Of a stretch of DNA of 8,040 nucleotides, positions 1 to 6,288 are shown in pieces (position 1 is the first letter of the stretch; each line of letters begins with the position of its first letter). The DNA is from JAEZKC01 sp046546375 (GTDB lineage: Bacteria; Fibrobacterota; Chitinivibrionia; Chitinivibrionales; Chitinispirillaceae): assembly GCA_046546375.1 (NCBI GenBank), contig JBKGXV010000123.1:1-8040 (forward strand). Reading direction: 5' to 3'. The notes under the pieces are model-generated. The model saw only the letters and a list, made by a program, of their open reading frames with translations, was not told the origin of the DNA and searched no databases. The position numbers and the translations under genes were made by a program.

Positions 1-19
1 ATTTTTGCCGCTTTGATTC

Positions 20-25
20 TATAAT
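20..25 (+). promoter_or_regulatory. Candidate -10 box upstream of the first membrane protein gene
   Basis: A perfect TATAAT lies 30 nt before the GTG start at 56. It would give a transcript start near position 32 and a leader of about 24 nt. The matching -35 element would fall across or beyond the left edge of the window, so only half of the promoter can be judged. This would be the main promoter for the plus-strand gene run if nothing upstream reads through. Confidence 0.4.
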
Positions 26-43
26 CTTATAGTTCAGCAAACC

Positions 44-48
44 AGGAG
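44..48 (+). promoter_or_regulatory. Ribosome-binding site supporting a GTG start
   Basis: AGGAG is placed 7 nt before the GTG at 56. It decides the start of the first gene together with the N-terminal match to its paralog, whose ATG aligns with this GTG (MATQFVGVFSIG against MSSQYIGVFSVG). Confidence 0.75.
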
Positions 49-55
49 AGCAGCA

Positions 56-889
56 GTGGCAACTCAGTTTGTGGGAGTTTTTTCCATAGGTAGAACACTG
101 GACAGAGGGCTTCGACTTTTCAAACTTGCCTGGAAAAAGGTTATACCTCTGATGCTTTTACCTTTTGTTCTGGGTCTTGGTGCATATGTCGGCTTTGCCA
201 GGGAGGCATTAAGTACCGGATTCAGTCAGATGCAGTACGCACCTCTTTATGTGGCCGGATTCATTCTGAATGTTGTGGGAAGTATCTGGGCCTGGGTAAT
301 CAGCTCCCGTTATATTTATAAACTGAGCGTGGGAGAAAATCTCACTACTTCCGAAATGCTCAGACTTGCTGACTTCAGGGATCTGCTTCTCATCATCACC
401 TCTTTTTTGTGGGTCGCAGCCGCCATGATCGGCTTTGTGCTGCTGATAGTGCCATATATCTATCTGATAAATCTGATGAACATAGGTTTTCTGATATGTA
501 TATTAGAACGCAAATACTTCGTCAACGGAATTGTCCGTACCTGCGAGTTGGTGAAACAAAGGTGGTGGAAAACCGCGGGTGTGAATATACTTGCGGGTAT
601 TGTGGGAACAATTCCCGTTATGGCAGGTATGATGATTCTTACCTTTCTTTCAGTGCTGCTGCTAACAATTTTTTCATCGAATGCGTTCAGCAATGAACAA
701 AATCTTCCGGTTTTGATGATTATGTACTATATCGCCTATTTTGCACTTTTCTCCCTCTCGATCCCTCTTATTTCCTCTATTCAGATCGTTCATTATCATA
801 GTCTTCGTTGTGAAAAAGAGTCTTTTGATATAGAATCCCGGATTGATGAGATAGGAAGCGAAAAGGATGGCGCGCTTTCTGAAAGCTAA
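56..889 (+). CDS. Multi-pass membrane protein, GDPD-membrane-domain-like (copy 1)
   Basis: A 277-residue integral membrane protein with no catalytic domain. Hydrophobic segments lie near residues 28-46, 63-83, 109-150 (probably two), 172-204 (one or two) and 218-246. The amphipathic N-terminus (FSIGRTLDRGLRLFK), the central ERKYF...RTCELVKQRWWKT stretch (about 151-173) and the end HYHSLRCEKESFDIE (246-260) resemble the membrane domain attached to some glycerophosphodiester phosphodiesterases, whose stand-alone versions often end in a Y-x-x-L-R-x-E-x-x-D-L-E-like motif. The GDPD enzyme itself is absent, so no phosphodiesterase activity should be assumed. The GTG start is fixed by a good ribosome-binding site and by alignment to the next gene. 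That gene (1041-1859) is a clear paralog, and the 151-nt gap between them is the largest spacer in the window. Its role is unknown. Its position beside the MoxR module suggests an accessory membrane component. Confidence 0.82.
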   Translation: MATQFVGVFSIGRTLDRGLRLFKLAWKKVIPLMLLPFVLGLGAYVGFAREALSTGFSQMQYAPLYVAGFILNVVGSIWAWVISSRYIYKLSVGENLTTSEMLRLADFRDLLLIITSFLWVAAAMIGFVLLIVPYIYLINLMNIGFLICILERKYFVNGIVRTCELVKQRWWKTAGVNILAGIVGTIPVMAGMMILTFLSVLLLTIFSSNAFSNEQNLPVLMIMYYIAYFALFSLSIPLISSIQIVHYHSLRCEKESFDIESRIDEIGSEKDGALSES

Positions 890-930
890 GATGTTCTGCT
901 AAAGTGGTAATGAAAACCATAAAAAGGACT

Positions 931-959
931 TTGATTTGCCCTGTTTCCTCACCTATATT
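931..959 (+). promoter_or_regulatory. Candidate sigma70-type promoter between the two paralogs
   Basis: TTGATT (931-936) and TATATT (954-959) are separated by exactly 17 bp, which would start RNA near 966 with a leader of about 75 nt before the ATG at 1041. It lies in the only sizeable spacer of the plus-strand run. It could therefore drive copy 2 and the whole MoxR block independently of copy 1. It was recognised by eye only, and the -35 matches four of six consensus bases. Confidence 0.35.
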
Positions 960-1029
960 CATTTTATTGTCTTCTTTCAGAATCTTCGCCGTTTCATCAG
1001 TACTGTTCCGTTAATCTTAAAACCTTAAA

Positions 1030-1035
1030 AGGGGG
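1030..1035 (+). promoter_or_regulatory. Ribosome-binding site of membrane protein copy 2
   Basis: AGGGGG, preceded by an A-run, ends 5 nt before the ATG at 1041. It is a close variant of AGGAGG and supports this ATG as the start. Confidence 0.65.
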
Positions 1036-1040
1036 CTCCT

Positions 1041-1859
1041 ATGTCGTCTCAGTATATCGGAGTGTTTTCCGTGGGTACTACACTGGACAGAGGCTTGCGT
1101 CTGTATAAGCAGTCTTTTAAAAGAGTTTTCCCTCTTCTTCTCGTGCCTATGATGATCGGAATGCTGCCTTATCTGAGCGGCTCCTCGAATCTGTATTCTC
1201 CCACCTACAGTCCGTTTCAGATCCTGATTTTCATTGTTAACATTGGGGTTGGTTTATGGGCGTGGAGTGTTGGTATCCGTTATTTGCAGAAGCTGGCGAT
1301 GGGTGAGAACCCTTCTGTTTCCGAAATGCTCAAACTATCCGGACCTCAGGACCTGGCTCTTATACTCACCTATATAATCTGGGGATTTATTCTGTTTGTC
1401 AGTATGTTTTTTCTTGTCATACCCGCTCTTTATTTTTCGAATTTTCTGATGACCGCTCTGATAGTCGCCACCATCGAGCGTCAGTATTCTTTTGAAGGGT
1501 TGTCTCGAACATTCGGTTTGATTAAGGGAAGGTACTGGAAGACTTTTGCTGTCAACTTCATAGCAATTCTGATCGTTATGGTACCTTCCATGATAGGAAT
1601 CGGGATAATGACTTCTCTCATGGCAGTGTCCATGAACGGAGCCAGTATGGCTGATCCTGCCGCTGCTCCCAGCGGAATGCTGCCTGTGATCGGTATGGCG
1701 GTGTACATGCTTGTCATCGCCTTGGTCTTTCCGATTTACAGTGCGACTGCACTTGTTCACTATAACAGTCTCAGGTCTGAAAAAGAGAGCCTTGACCTGG
1801 AGCAATCAATTGAAGAAATAGGCGATGCCAGTGTTCAGAATACGTCCTCTACTGTGTAG
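1041..1859 (+). CDS. Multi-pass membrane protein, GDPD-membrane-domain-like (copy 2)
   Basis: A 272-residue paralog of the preceding gene, collinear along its whole length. Shared landmarks are GVFSVGTTLDRGLRLYK (7-23), the GxWAW helix (71-75), a LAMGEN...SEMLKL stretch (85-99), ER-Y (146-149) followed by RTFGLIKGRYWKT (156-168), and the C-terminal HYNSLRSEKESLDLE (240-254). Hydrophobic segments lie near 28-46, 60-78, 104-128, 130-146, 168-196 and 213-238. A Ser/Ala/Pro/Met-rich loop (about 197-213) replaces the SNEQN loop of copy 1. The C-terminal motif is closer to the DLE form I recall from the family than copy 1, which has FDIE. No enzyme domain is fused. The stop lies 35 nt inside the next gene, so the two are probably translationally coupled. 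Its function is unknown. The neighbours imply a membrane component of the MoxR-associated module. Confidence 0.83.
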   Translation: MSSQYIGVFSVGTTLDRGLRLYKQSFKRVFPLLLVPMMIGMLPYLSGSSNLYSPTYSPFQILIFIVNIGVGLWAWSVGIRYLQKLAMGENPSVSEMLKLSGPQDLALILTYIIWGFILFVSMFFLVIPALYFSNFLMTALIVATIERQYSFEGLSRTFGLIKGRYWKTFAVNFIAILIVMVPSMIGIGIMTSLMAVSMNGASMADPAAAPSGMLPVIGMAVYMLVIALVFPIYSATALVHYNSLRSEKESLDLEQSIEEIGDASVQNTSSTV

Positions 1860-2763
1860 TGCCCTGTTTTCGGCCATAACAGTTCTGCCGGCGGGGGGAC
1901 AGGAAATGACCTTTCATTTCCCCCCTCCAGCTTCTGATTCAGTTCTTGTCGATACGGTTCTCGATTATGTTGCGCAAAAGAGCGTTTGTGAACTTCCGGG
2001 TGCCATTGTCAGCTCGGATTACGACCAGGACTGTTACCATCCCATAAAGGATCATCTGGATTACTCTGATACGGTGAACTACACTGCCATATACACTTTC
2101 AGACGATTCTGTATTCCCCCCCAAAATACTTTCATTCCCTTTGATACCGCTCGCTTCTCGCACAAGGATTTCCTTTCTGTATATAATATCAAAGAAGAAA
2201 CCGAAAAGAAAAAGGCATCCTGGCTGACAAAAGCATTGAATCAACTGGTGATCTGGTGGTCCGATGCAATCCGGTTTATCAAAAAACACCTGATCAGTCC
2301 GTTGAGAACGCTTGATCTTTCCTGGAAAATCATTGTAACTATCGGGGCAGTGTTTCTGATTGTGGGAATCTCCTTTCTGACTTCTCGATTCGCGAAACGA
2401 ATCTATCCTCAGCAGAACGCCCGGCTCGAGAGATTTCCTTTCGAGGCACGAGGAGAAAAAATTCCCTCTCTTCAGCAGGCACAGGCACTTTTGGAAAATG
2501 GAGATGCCAGAGGTTCGGTGTCGGAACTTTACGGCTGGATGGCCCACACGGCTGATCAGCTCAATCTGGTGAAAAGGTATGAATGGTGGACCAATCGTCA
2601 GTTTGCAAAACTTATAAACAAGCGCTCCTCTGATATGAGTGCTCTTGCAGTAAGAATTATTGGAGAGTACGAAAGCATTGTATTCGGGCACAGGCCTGCC
2701 GAATCATCCTCGCTTAGGGAACTTATTGAGAAATCATCCTCGGTGTCAAAAAAGGTGCGGTGA
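1825..2763 (+). CDS. DUF4129 domain membrane protein with signal peptide
   Basis: A 312-residue protein. A basic start and hydrophobic core (residues 1-25, ending LPAGG before QE) look like a cleavable signal peptide. Residues 26-165 should be extracytoplasmic and contain three cysteines (55, 70, 96). One helix spans about 168-186, followed by KR and a cytoplasmic C-terminus. Residues 220-302 match DUF4129: an ENGDARGSVSELYGW helix, RYEWWTNRQF (251-260; the family usually has a T-N-R/x-E/Q-[FYL] site), then EYESIVFGHRPA (281-292), resembling the conserved aromatic-G-x-R-P-A element. DUF4129 proteins typically neighbour DUF4350, MoxR and DUF58 genes, as here. The ATG lies inside the previous gene, with only a weak GAAGAA at 1812-1817 as a ribosome site, suggesting coupled translation. 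The signal peptide supports this start. The stop overlaps the next start as GTGA. The molecular role is unknown. Confidence 0.85.
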   Translation: MPVFRIRPLLCSALFSAITVLPAGGQEMTFHFPPPASDSVLVDTVLDYVAQKSVCELPGAIVSSDYDQDCYHPIKDHLDYSDTVNYTAIYTFRRFCIPPQNTFIPFDTARFSHKDFLSVYNIKEETEKKKASWLTKALNQLVIWWSDAIRFIKKHLISPLRTLDLSWKIIVTIGAVFLIVGISFLTSRFAKRIYPQQNARLERFPFEARGEKIPSLQQAQALLENGDARGSVSELYGWMAHTADQLNLVKRYEWWTNRQFAKLINKRSSDMSALAVRIIGEYESIVFGHRPAESSSLRELIEKSSSVSKKVR

Positions 2764-4043
2764 AGAGAATGTCGGATGAAAAGAAATCTGTTCTGAAGAA
2801 AATCAGAGCTGACAAAGCGATTAAGTTTCTTAAGGAACACAAGCTTTTCACTGCGTTTTTCGTGTGTCTCTGCCTGATAAACCTCTTTCTCATACTAAAA
2901 GAAAAACCAAAGGTCGAATCCTACACCTGTTCAACTCATGACAAGGGCCCCTACGGAACATCTTCTCTCTTCCGATTTCTGGATGAAAAAAAAGTGAAGG
3001 TTTCCCGCATGGGAACTCCATCCTTTGTGCGTCTCAAGAAAAAAGAATCCGGAAATACTCTGGTAATGCTTTCACCGAGGTTCAATCCCCCAGTCTGGGA
3101 GTGGGAGCATATTCTTTCCTGGGTAGCTCAGGGTAACCGGCTTATAACGTCAGGGAGGACCTTTCCCAAGGTATCTTTTTTCAAGGATCGTAAAGGTATA
3201 ACTACTTATTACGCCAGAGAAAAACTGGACGATATAGAAGTCATGCTGCCGGTTCATCAAAACTGTCCTGATGTTCTGGAATCGAACCATCAGGTCGGGA
3301 TCAGCTTTTTCGACAAGACCAGAACCGAACCCGGAGATACCATTCTTCTCAGTCACATAAACAAAAATTTCATTCACGATGATATGGTTCCTTTGCTTTC
3401 GATGGATAAAAAAATCATCGGAGCAAAAAAGGCGATTGGAAAGGGGGAGTGGATTGTATTCACTCAGCCCAACCCCATGAGCAATGATCTTTTAAAACAC
3501 TCTTCCTGGTACAAATTCGCGCTTTCTCTCCTTATCGGGAACTCGGCTTTCGGAAAAAGTGAAATTATCTTTGATGAATTTCACAACGGTTTCAGAGCCA
3601 CAGAGAGTTTATGGGAGTTGCTTCGATTCTACAAATTTGACAAAGGACTTCTTTTTCTGGGTATTCTGGGTATTCTGTTTCTGTTTTTCAGCGGGATCCG
3701 TACGGCACCTCCATCGGTAACCGGTTATCGCTATGTAAAAGATGTGATTCCCGGTCTGAAAGCAATGGGGAATCTCGTGTGCAGGCATAAGGCTCACTCC
3801 GGACTTCTGAAACGGGAGCTGGAATTGATAAAAACTGAACTGGTCGGAAGATCTGACACGAATCTTTCGGAAAGTGAACTGTATGCTCTTTATACCCGCA
3901 AGGGAAGGCTTCCCGGTGAAATGACCAAAGATGATTTTGAAAACCGTATAAAGGAAGTACATTCGGGCGGAAATCCGGAGCCTGAGTACATGATAGGAAC
4001 GTATAATCTGTTTGTACATATGCGAAAGGAATTGAGATTGTGA
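2760..4043 (+). CDS. DUF4350 domain membrane protein
   Basis: A 427-residue protein with a very basic cytoplasmic N-terminus, a helix at about 30-46, a large extracytoplasmic domain (47-295), a second helix at about 296-312 and a charged cytoplasmic tail (313-427). The outer domain carries DUF4350 hallmarks: GPYGTSSLFRFLDEKKVKV (63-81), a strand LVMLSPRF (101-108), HILSWVAQGNRLITSG (117-132) and IIFDEFHNG (269-277), corresponding to the family's DE-x-H-x-G element. The fold is generally regarded as amidotransferase-like without a catalytic Cys, related to gliding-motility GldG-type domains (from memory). The GTG start at 2760 overlaps the preceding stop as GTGA, with AAAGG at 2751-2755. An in-frame ATG at 2769 is an alternative that would lose three residues. 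It is probably a structural or regulatory partner of the MoxR/DUF58 pair, linking the cytoplasm to the periplasmic side. Confidence 0.85.
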   Translation: MKRMSDEKKSVLKKIRADKAIKFLKEHKLFTAFFVCLCLINLFLILKEKPKVESYTCSTHDKGPYGTSSLFRFLDEKKVKVSRMGTPSFVRLKKKESGNTLVMLSPRFNPPVWEWEHILSWVAQGNRLITSGRTFPKVSFFKDRKGITTYYAREKLDDIEVMLPVHQNCPDVLESNHQVGISFFDKTRTEPGDTILLSHINKNFIHDDMVPLLSMDKKIIGAKKAIGKGEWIVFTQPNPMSNDLLKHSSWYKFALSLLIGNSAFGKSEIIFDEFHNGFRATESLWELLRFYKFDKGLLFLGILGILFLFFSGIRTAPPSVTGYRYVKDVIPGLKAMGNLVCRHKAHSGLLKRELELIKTELVGRSDTNLSESELYALYTRKGRLPGEMTKDDFENRIKEVHSGGNPEPEYMIGTYNLFVHMRKELRL

Positions 4044-4984
4044 ATCCAGCCAGTACTCTTTTTGAACAGGTCCGCCTTGAACTGAACAAGGCTGTGGTGG
4101 GAAAGGATGATGAGAAGGCAATCATATTTGCTGCTGTTCTGGCAGGAGGCAATGTGCTGCTCGAGGGGGTTCCGGGTATCGCCAAGACTCTCATGGCCCG
4201 TGCAATGGCCAGGGTTCTGGCAATGAGATTCTCACGGGTACAGTTCACCCCCGATCTCATGCCCTCCGATATCACAGGTACAAGCATTTATCATCAGGGG
4301 AAGGGGGCATTTGAATTTGTTCCCGGGCCCATATTCTCCGACTTTGTGCTGGCCGATGAAATAAACAGAGCTCCCGCCAAAACCCAGGCTGCTTTGCTGG
4401 AGGCTATGGAGGAGCGGCAGGTAACGGTGGATAACCGCACCTTTTCTCTTCCGCCCAGCTTCATGGTGTTTGCCACCCAGAACCCGCTTGATTTCGAGGG
4501 AACCTACTCCCTGCCGGAAGCGCAGATGGACCGGTTCATGGTGAGAATCACTGTGGATTACCCTACTGAAGAGGAGGAATTGTCCATTCTTTCAGGGATT
4601 CAGGGGATGCCTTCGGGACTGCTGGATAACCTGACACCACTGCAGAGCTGTGAACAGGCCCTTCACGCAGCGCGTCAGTTCATCGAGAATGTGGTGGTTG
4701 ATGAAAATGTCATGATGTATGTGCGGGATCTGATCCGCGCTTCCAGAGAACTGGACGAGCTTCTTCTGGGGAATTCTCCCAGAGCAGGGCAGATGCTTAT
4801 AAGGATCGCCAAAGCTTATGCGGCGGTAAGTGGGAGCGATTTCGTCACTCCGGATCACGTGAGGGAACTGGTCCCCTCGGTTCTTCCTCACAGGTGGGTT
4901 TTGAGGCCGGAAGCTGAAATGAGACAGGATCCCATGAATTCGATTGTGACGAATCTTTTCGACTCCGTAAAGGTGCCCGTGTGA
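4040..4984 (+). CDS. MoxR-family AAA+ ATPase
   Basis: A 314-residue cytoplasmic ATPase, full length for MoxR. Visible motifs in order are Walker A GVPGIAKT (43-50), the RVQFTPDLMPSDITG block (66-80) diagnostic of MoxR, Walker B FVLADEINR (102-110), the insert-bearing APAKTQAALLEAMEERQVT (111-129), sensor 1 ATQNP (145-149), LPEAQMDRF with a candidate arginine finger at R165, and sensor 2 GNSPRAG (244-250) followed by the C-terminal lid. No key residue is missing, so it should hydrolyse ATP as a ring oligomer. MoxR ATPases are known as chaperone-like remodellers that work with vWA-domain partners, for instance in metal-enzyme maturation. Here the immediate DUF58 neighbour is the likely partner and the substrate is unknown. 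GTG overlaps the previous stop as GTGA, with AAAGGA (4025-4030) 9 nt upstream. I give no specific symbol because moxR is a broad family name. Confidence 0.95.
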   Translation: MNPASTLFEQVRLELNKAVVGKDDEKAIIFAAVLAGGNVLLEGVPGIAKTLMARAMARVLAMRFSRVQFTPDLMPSDITGTSIYHQGKGAFEFVPGPIFSDFVLADEINRAPAKTQAALLEAMEERQVTVDNRTFSLPPSFMVFATQNPLDFEGTYSLPEAQMDRFMVRITVDYPTEEEELSILSGIQGMPSGLLDNLTPLQSCEQALHAARQFIENVVVDENVMMYVRDLIRASRELDELLLGNSPRAGQMLIRIAKAYAAVSGSDFVTPDHVRELVPSVLPHRWVLRPEAEMRQDPMNSIVTNLFDSVKVPV

Positions 4985-6288
4985 AGTTTATCCTTACACC
5001 CAAGAGTTTTTTACTTCCGGGGGTTGCCGGACTGGTTCTGTTGTTTCAGAACTGGATTCCGGAAGCGCAGTTGATGTTCGCTGTGCTTAATTTGATTGCG
5101 CTGGGAGTGATTACGGCGGATTATTTCACATTGCCCGGTCCGGAGAAATTCAATATGCGCCGCACGGTTCCGCAACGTCTGTTTCTGCGAAAAGAGGATA
5201 CGGTCAGCGTTTCTTTTGTGTTCAAGACTGCCGTGCCTTTGCGTTTGACGTTTTTCGATGTGCCTCCGCCAAGCTTTGTTCCGGAAAATCCCGAGGCACA
5301 TAGCAAGGTCTCTGCGGGACCCAATGATGTTTCTTTTTCCTATCCTGTTTTACCGGAAGTCAGAGGACACTTTTCCTTTTCTAATGGCGGGGCACGGGTC
5401 AGAAGTGCGTTGGGCCTGATTGCCCGTCAGTTCAGACTTCCATGCGAGACCGAAACAGATGTTTTCCCTTGTCTGCCTTCCGAACAGGAGGATTTACGCT
5501 CGCTTTTCTACATGTCCAAGGTGGAAAGCAGAATTATGCGTGTCTACGGTCCGGGCAGGGAATATTCTCAATTGAGAGACTACGTAACGGGTGACGACAG
5601 ACGATCCATACACTGGAAGAGATCCGCTGCAGCAGGTTCTCTGGTGGTGAAGGAGTTCGAACCCGAAAAGGGACAGAATGTGTTTCTCATGGTGGATGGC
5701 GGAAGGCTTATGATGGCGGAGCTGCAGGGGTTGTCGAAAGTGGACTGGGCACTGTCATCCTCCTTTTCTCTGGCCAGGGAAGCTTTGAACCAGCGTGACT
5801 CTGTCGGAGTGATGGGTTTTTCCAATGATATCGATGTGATGCTCAGGCCTTCAAACCGCCAGACTCAGCTTTCATCTATAGTCAAGGCTATGTACAGCTT
5901 TCAGCCGCGGTTCATAGAGCCGGATTATGCCAATGCATTCAGGTGGGCGTATTCGAATCTGTCTCACAGGTGCATTATAGTTGTGTATACTGATTTCATT
6001 GATCCCAGTTTGTCGCATGAACTGGGGGCGCATATCCGGTTTATCAACAAAAAACACAGGGTGATCTGCTGTGCATTGGGACTTCCCGGGCTGCAGCAAA
6101 CAGGTTTCTCCACAAGTAAGAAGCTTTCTGATGCTGCATTCAGAGCAGTTGTAAGGGAGGGACTGGATAGTAGAACATCGGTTCTGTCCGAGTTGAGAAA
6201 AGCGGGTGTGGATGTGATAGACGCTTCGCCTGAAACTCTGGGCGGTGCGGTTCTGTCACGCTATGCCAGAATCCGCTGGAAGCGGTGA
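4981..6288 (+). CDS. DUF58 domain protein with vWA-like region, membrane anchored
   Basis: A 435-residue protein. Two helices near the N-terminus (about 7-25 and 29-49) are followed by a beta-rich segment (60-150) and the DUF58 signature: GPGREYSQLRDYVTGDDRR (190-208), SIHWKRSAA (209-217), LVVKEFEPE (221-229). A vWA-like fold follows, with the strand VFLMVDGGRLM (234-244), GVMGFSNDID (276-285) and IIVVYTDFID (332-341). The metal-site DxSxS of true vWA domains reads D239-G-G-R-L, so both serines are missing. From memory, this DxGRxM form is usual in DUF58 proteins of this kind. DUF58 proteins pair with MoxR ATPases, so this is the presumed adaptor or substrate receptor of the upstream gene. 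GTG overlaps the MoxR stop as GTGA, with AAAGG at 4969-4973. The last 33 nt overlap the 3' end of the minus-strand SpoIIM gene. Confidence 0.92.
   Translation: MKFILTPKSFLLPGVAGLVLLFQNWIPEAQLMFAVLNLIALGVITADYFTLPGPEKFNMRRTVPQRLFLRKEDTVSVSFVFKTAVPLRLTFFDVPPPSFVPENPEAHSKVSAGPNDVSFSYPVLPEVRGHFSFSNGGARVRSALGLIARQFRLPCETETDVFPCLPSEQEDLRSLFYMSKVESRIMRVYGPGREYSQLRDYVTGDDRRSIHWKRSAAAGSLVVKEFEPEKGQNVFLMVDGGRLMMAELQGLSKVDWALSSSFSLAREALNQRDSVGVMGFSNDIDVMLRPSNRQTQLSSIVKAMYSFQPRFIEPDYANAFRWAYSNLSHRCIIVVYTDFIDPSLSHELGAHIRFINKKHRVICCALGLPGLQQTGFSTSKKLSDAAFRAVVREGLDSRTSVLSELRKAGVDVIDASPETLGGAVLSRYARIRWKR

Noticed and set aside
998..1005. The 8-bp palindrome CAGTACTG as an operator
   Set aside because: It is a single short palindrome with no second copy near another promoter. 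It lies downstream of the proposed start of transcription and is easily explained by chance.
1335..1805. A 156-residue minus-strand open frame opposite membrane protein copy 2
   Set aside because: It is highly polar, rich in His, Gln, Ser and Lys, as expected for the antisense of hydrophobic coding sequence. No supporting start signals were seen.
56..1859. Annotating the two paralogs as glycerophosphodiester phosphodiesterases
   Set aside because: Only the membrane-domain-like part is present; no TIM-barrel catalytic domain or catalytic His/Glu motifs are seen.
1939..2691. A 250-residue open frame on the minus strand opposite the DUF4129 gene
   Set aside because: It lies wholly opposite a gene with a signal peptide and a recognisable domain. 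Its translation is rich in Arg, His, Cys and Ser, with no recognisable domain, and I saw no ribosome site that would justify it.
2986..2993. An A8 run in the DUF4350 gene, in frame as the heptamer A-AAA-AAA, possible slippage or programmed frameshift
   Set aside because: The -1 frame ends after about 50 codons with no domain gained, and no stimulatory stem-loop is obvious downstream. The normal frame gives a full-length family member.
3688..4287. A 199-residue minus-strand open frame across the DUF4350/MoxR junction
   Set aside because: It is antisense to two well-supported genes, has low-complexity composition and matches no family I recognise. It is a shadow frame.
6273..6285. The CCGCT/AGCGG hairpin as an intrinsic terminator for DUF58 or SpoIIM
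   Set aside because: The stem is only 5 bp and neither strand has a following U-run, so I list it as a hairpin only.
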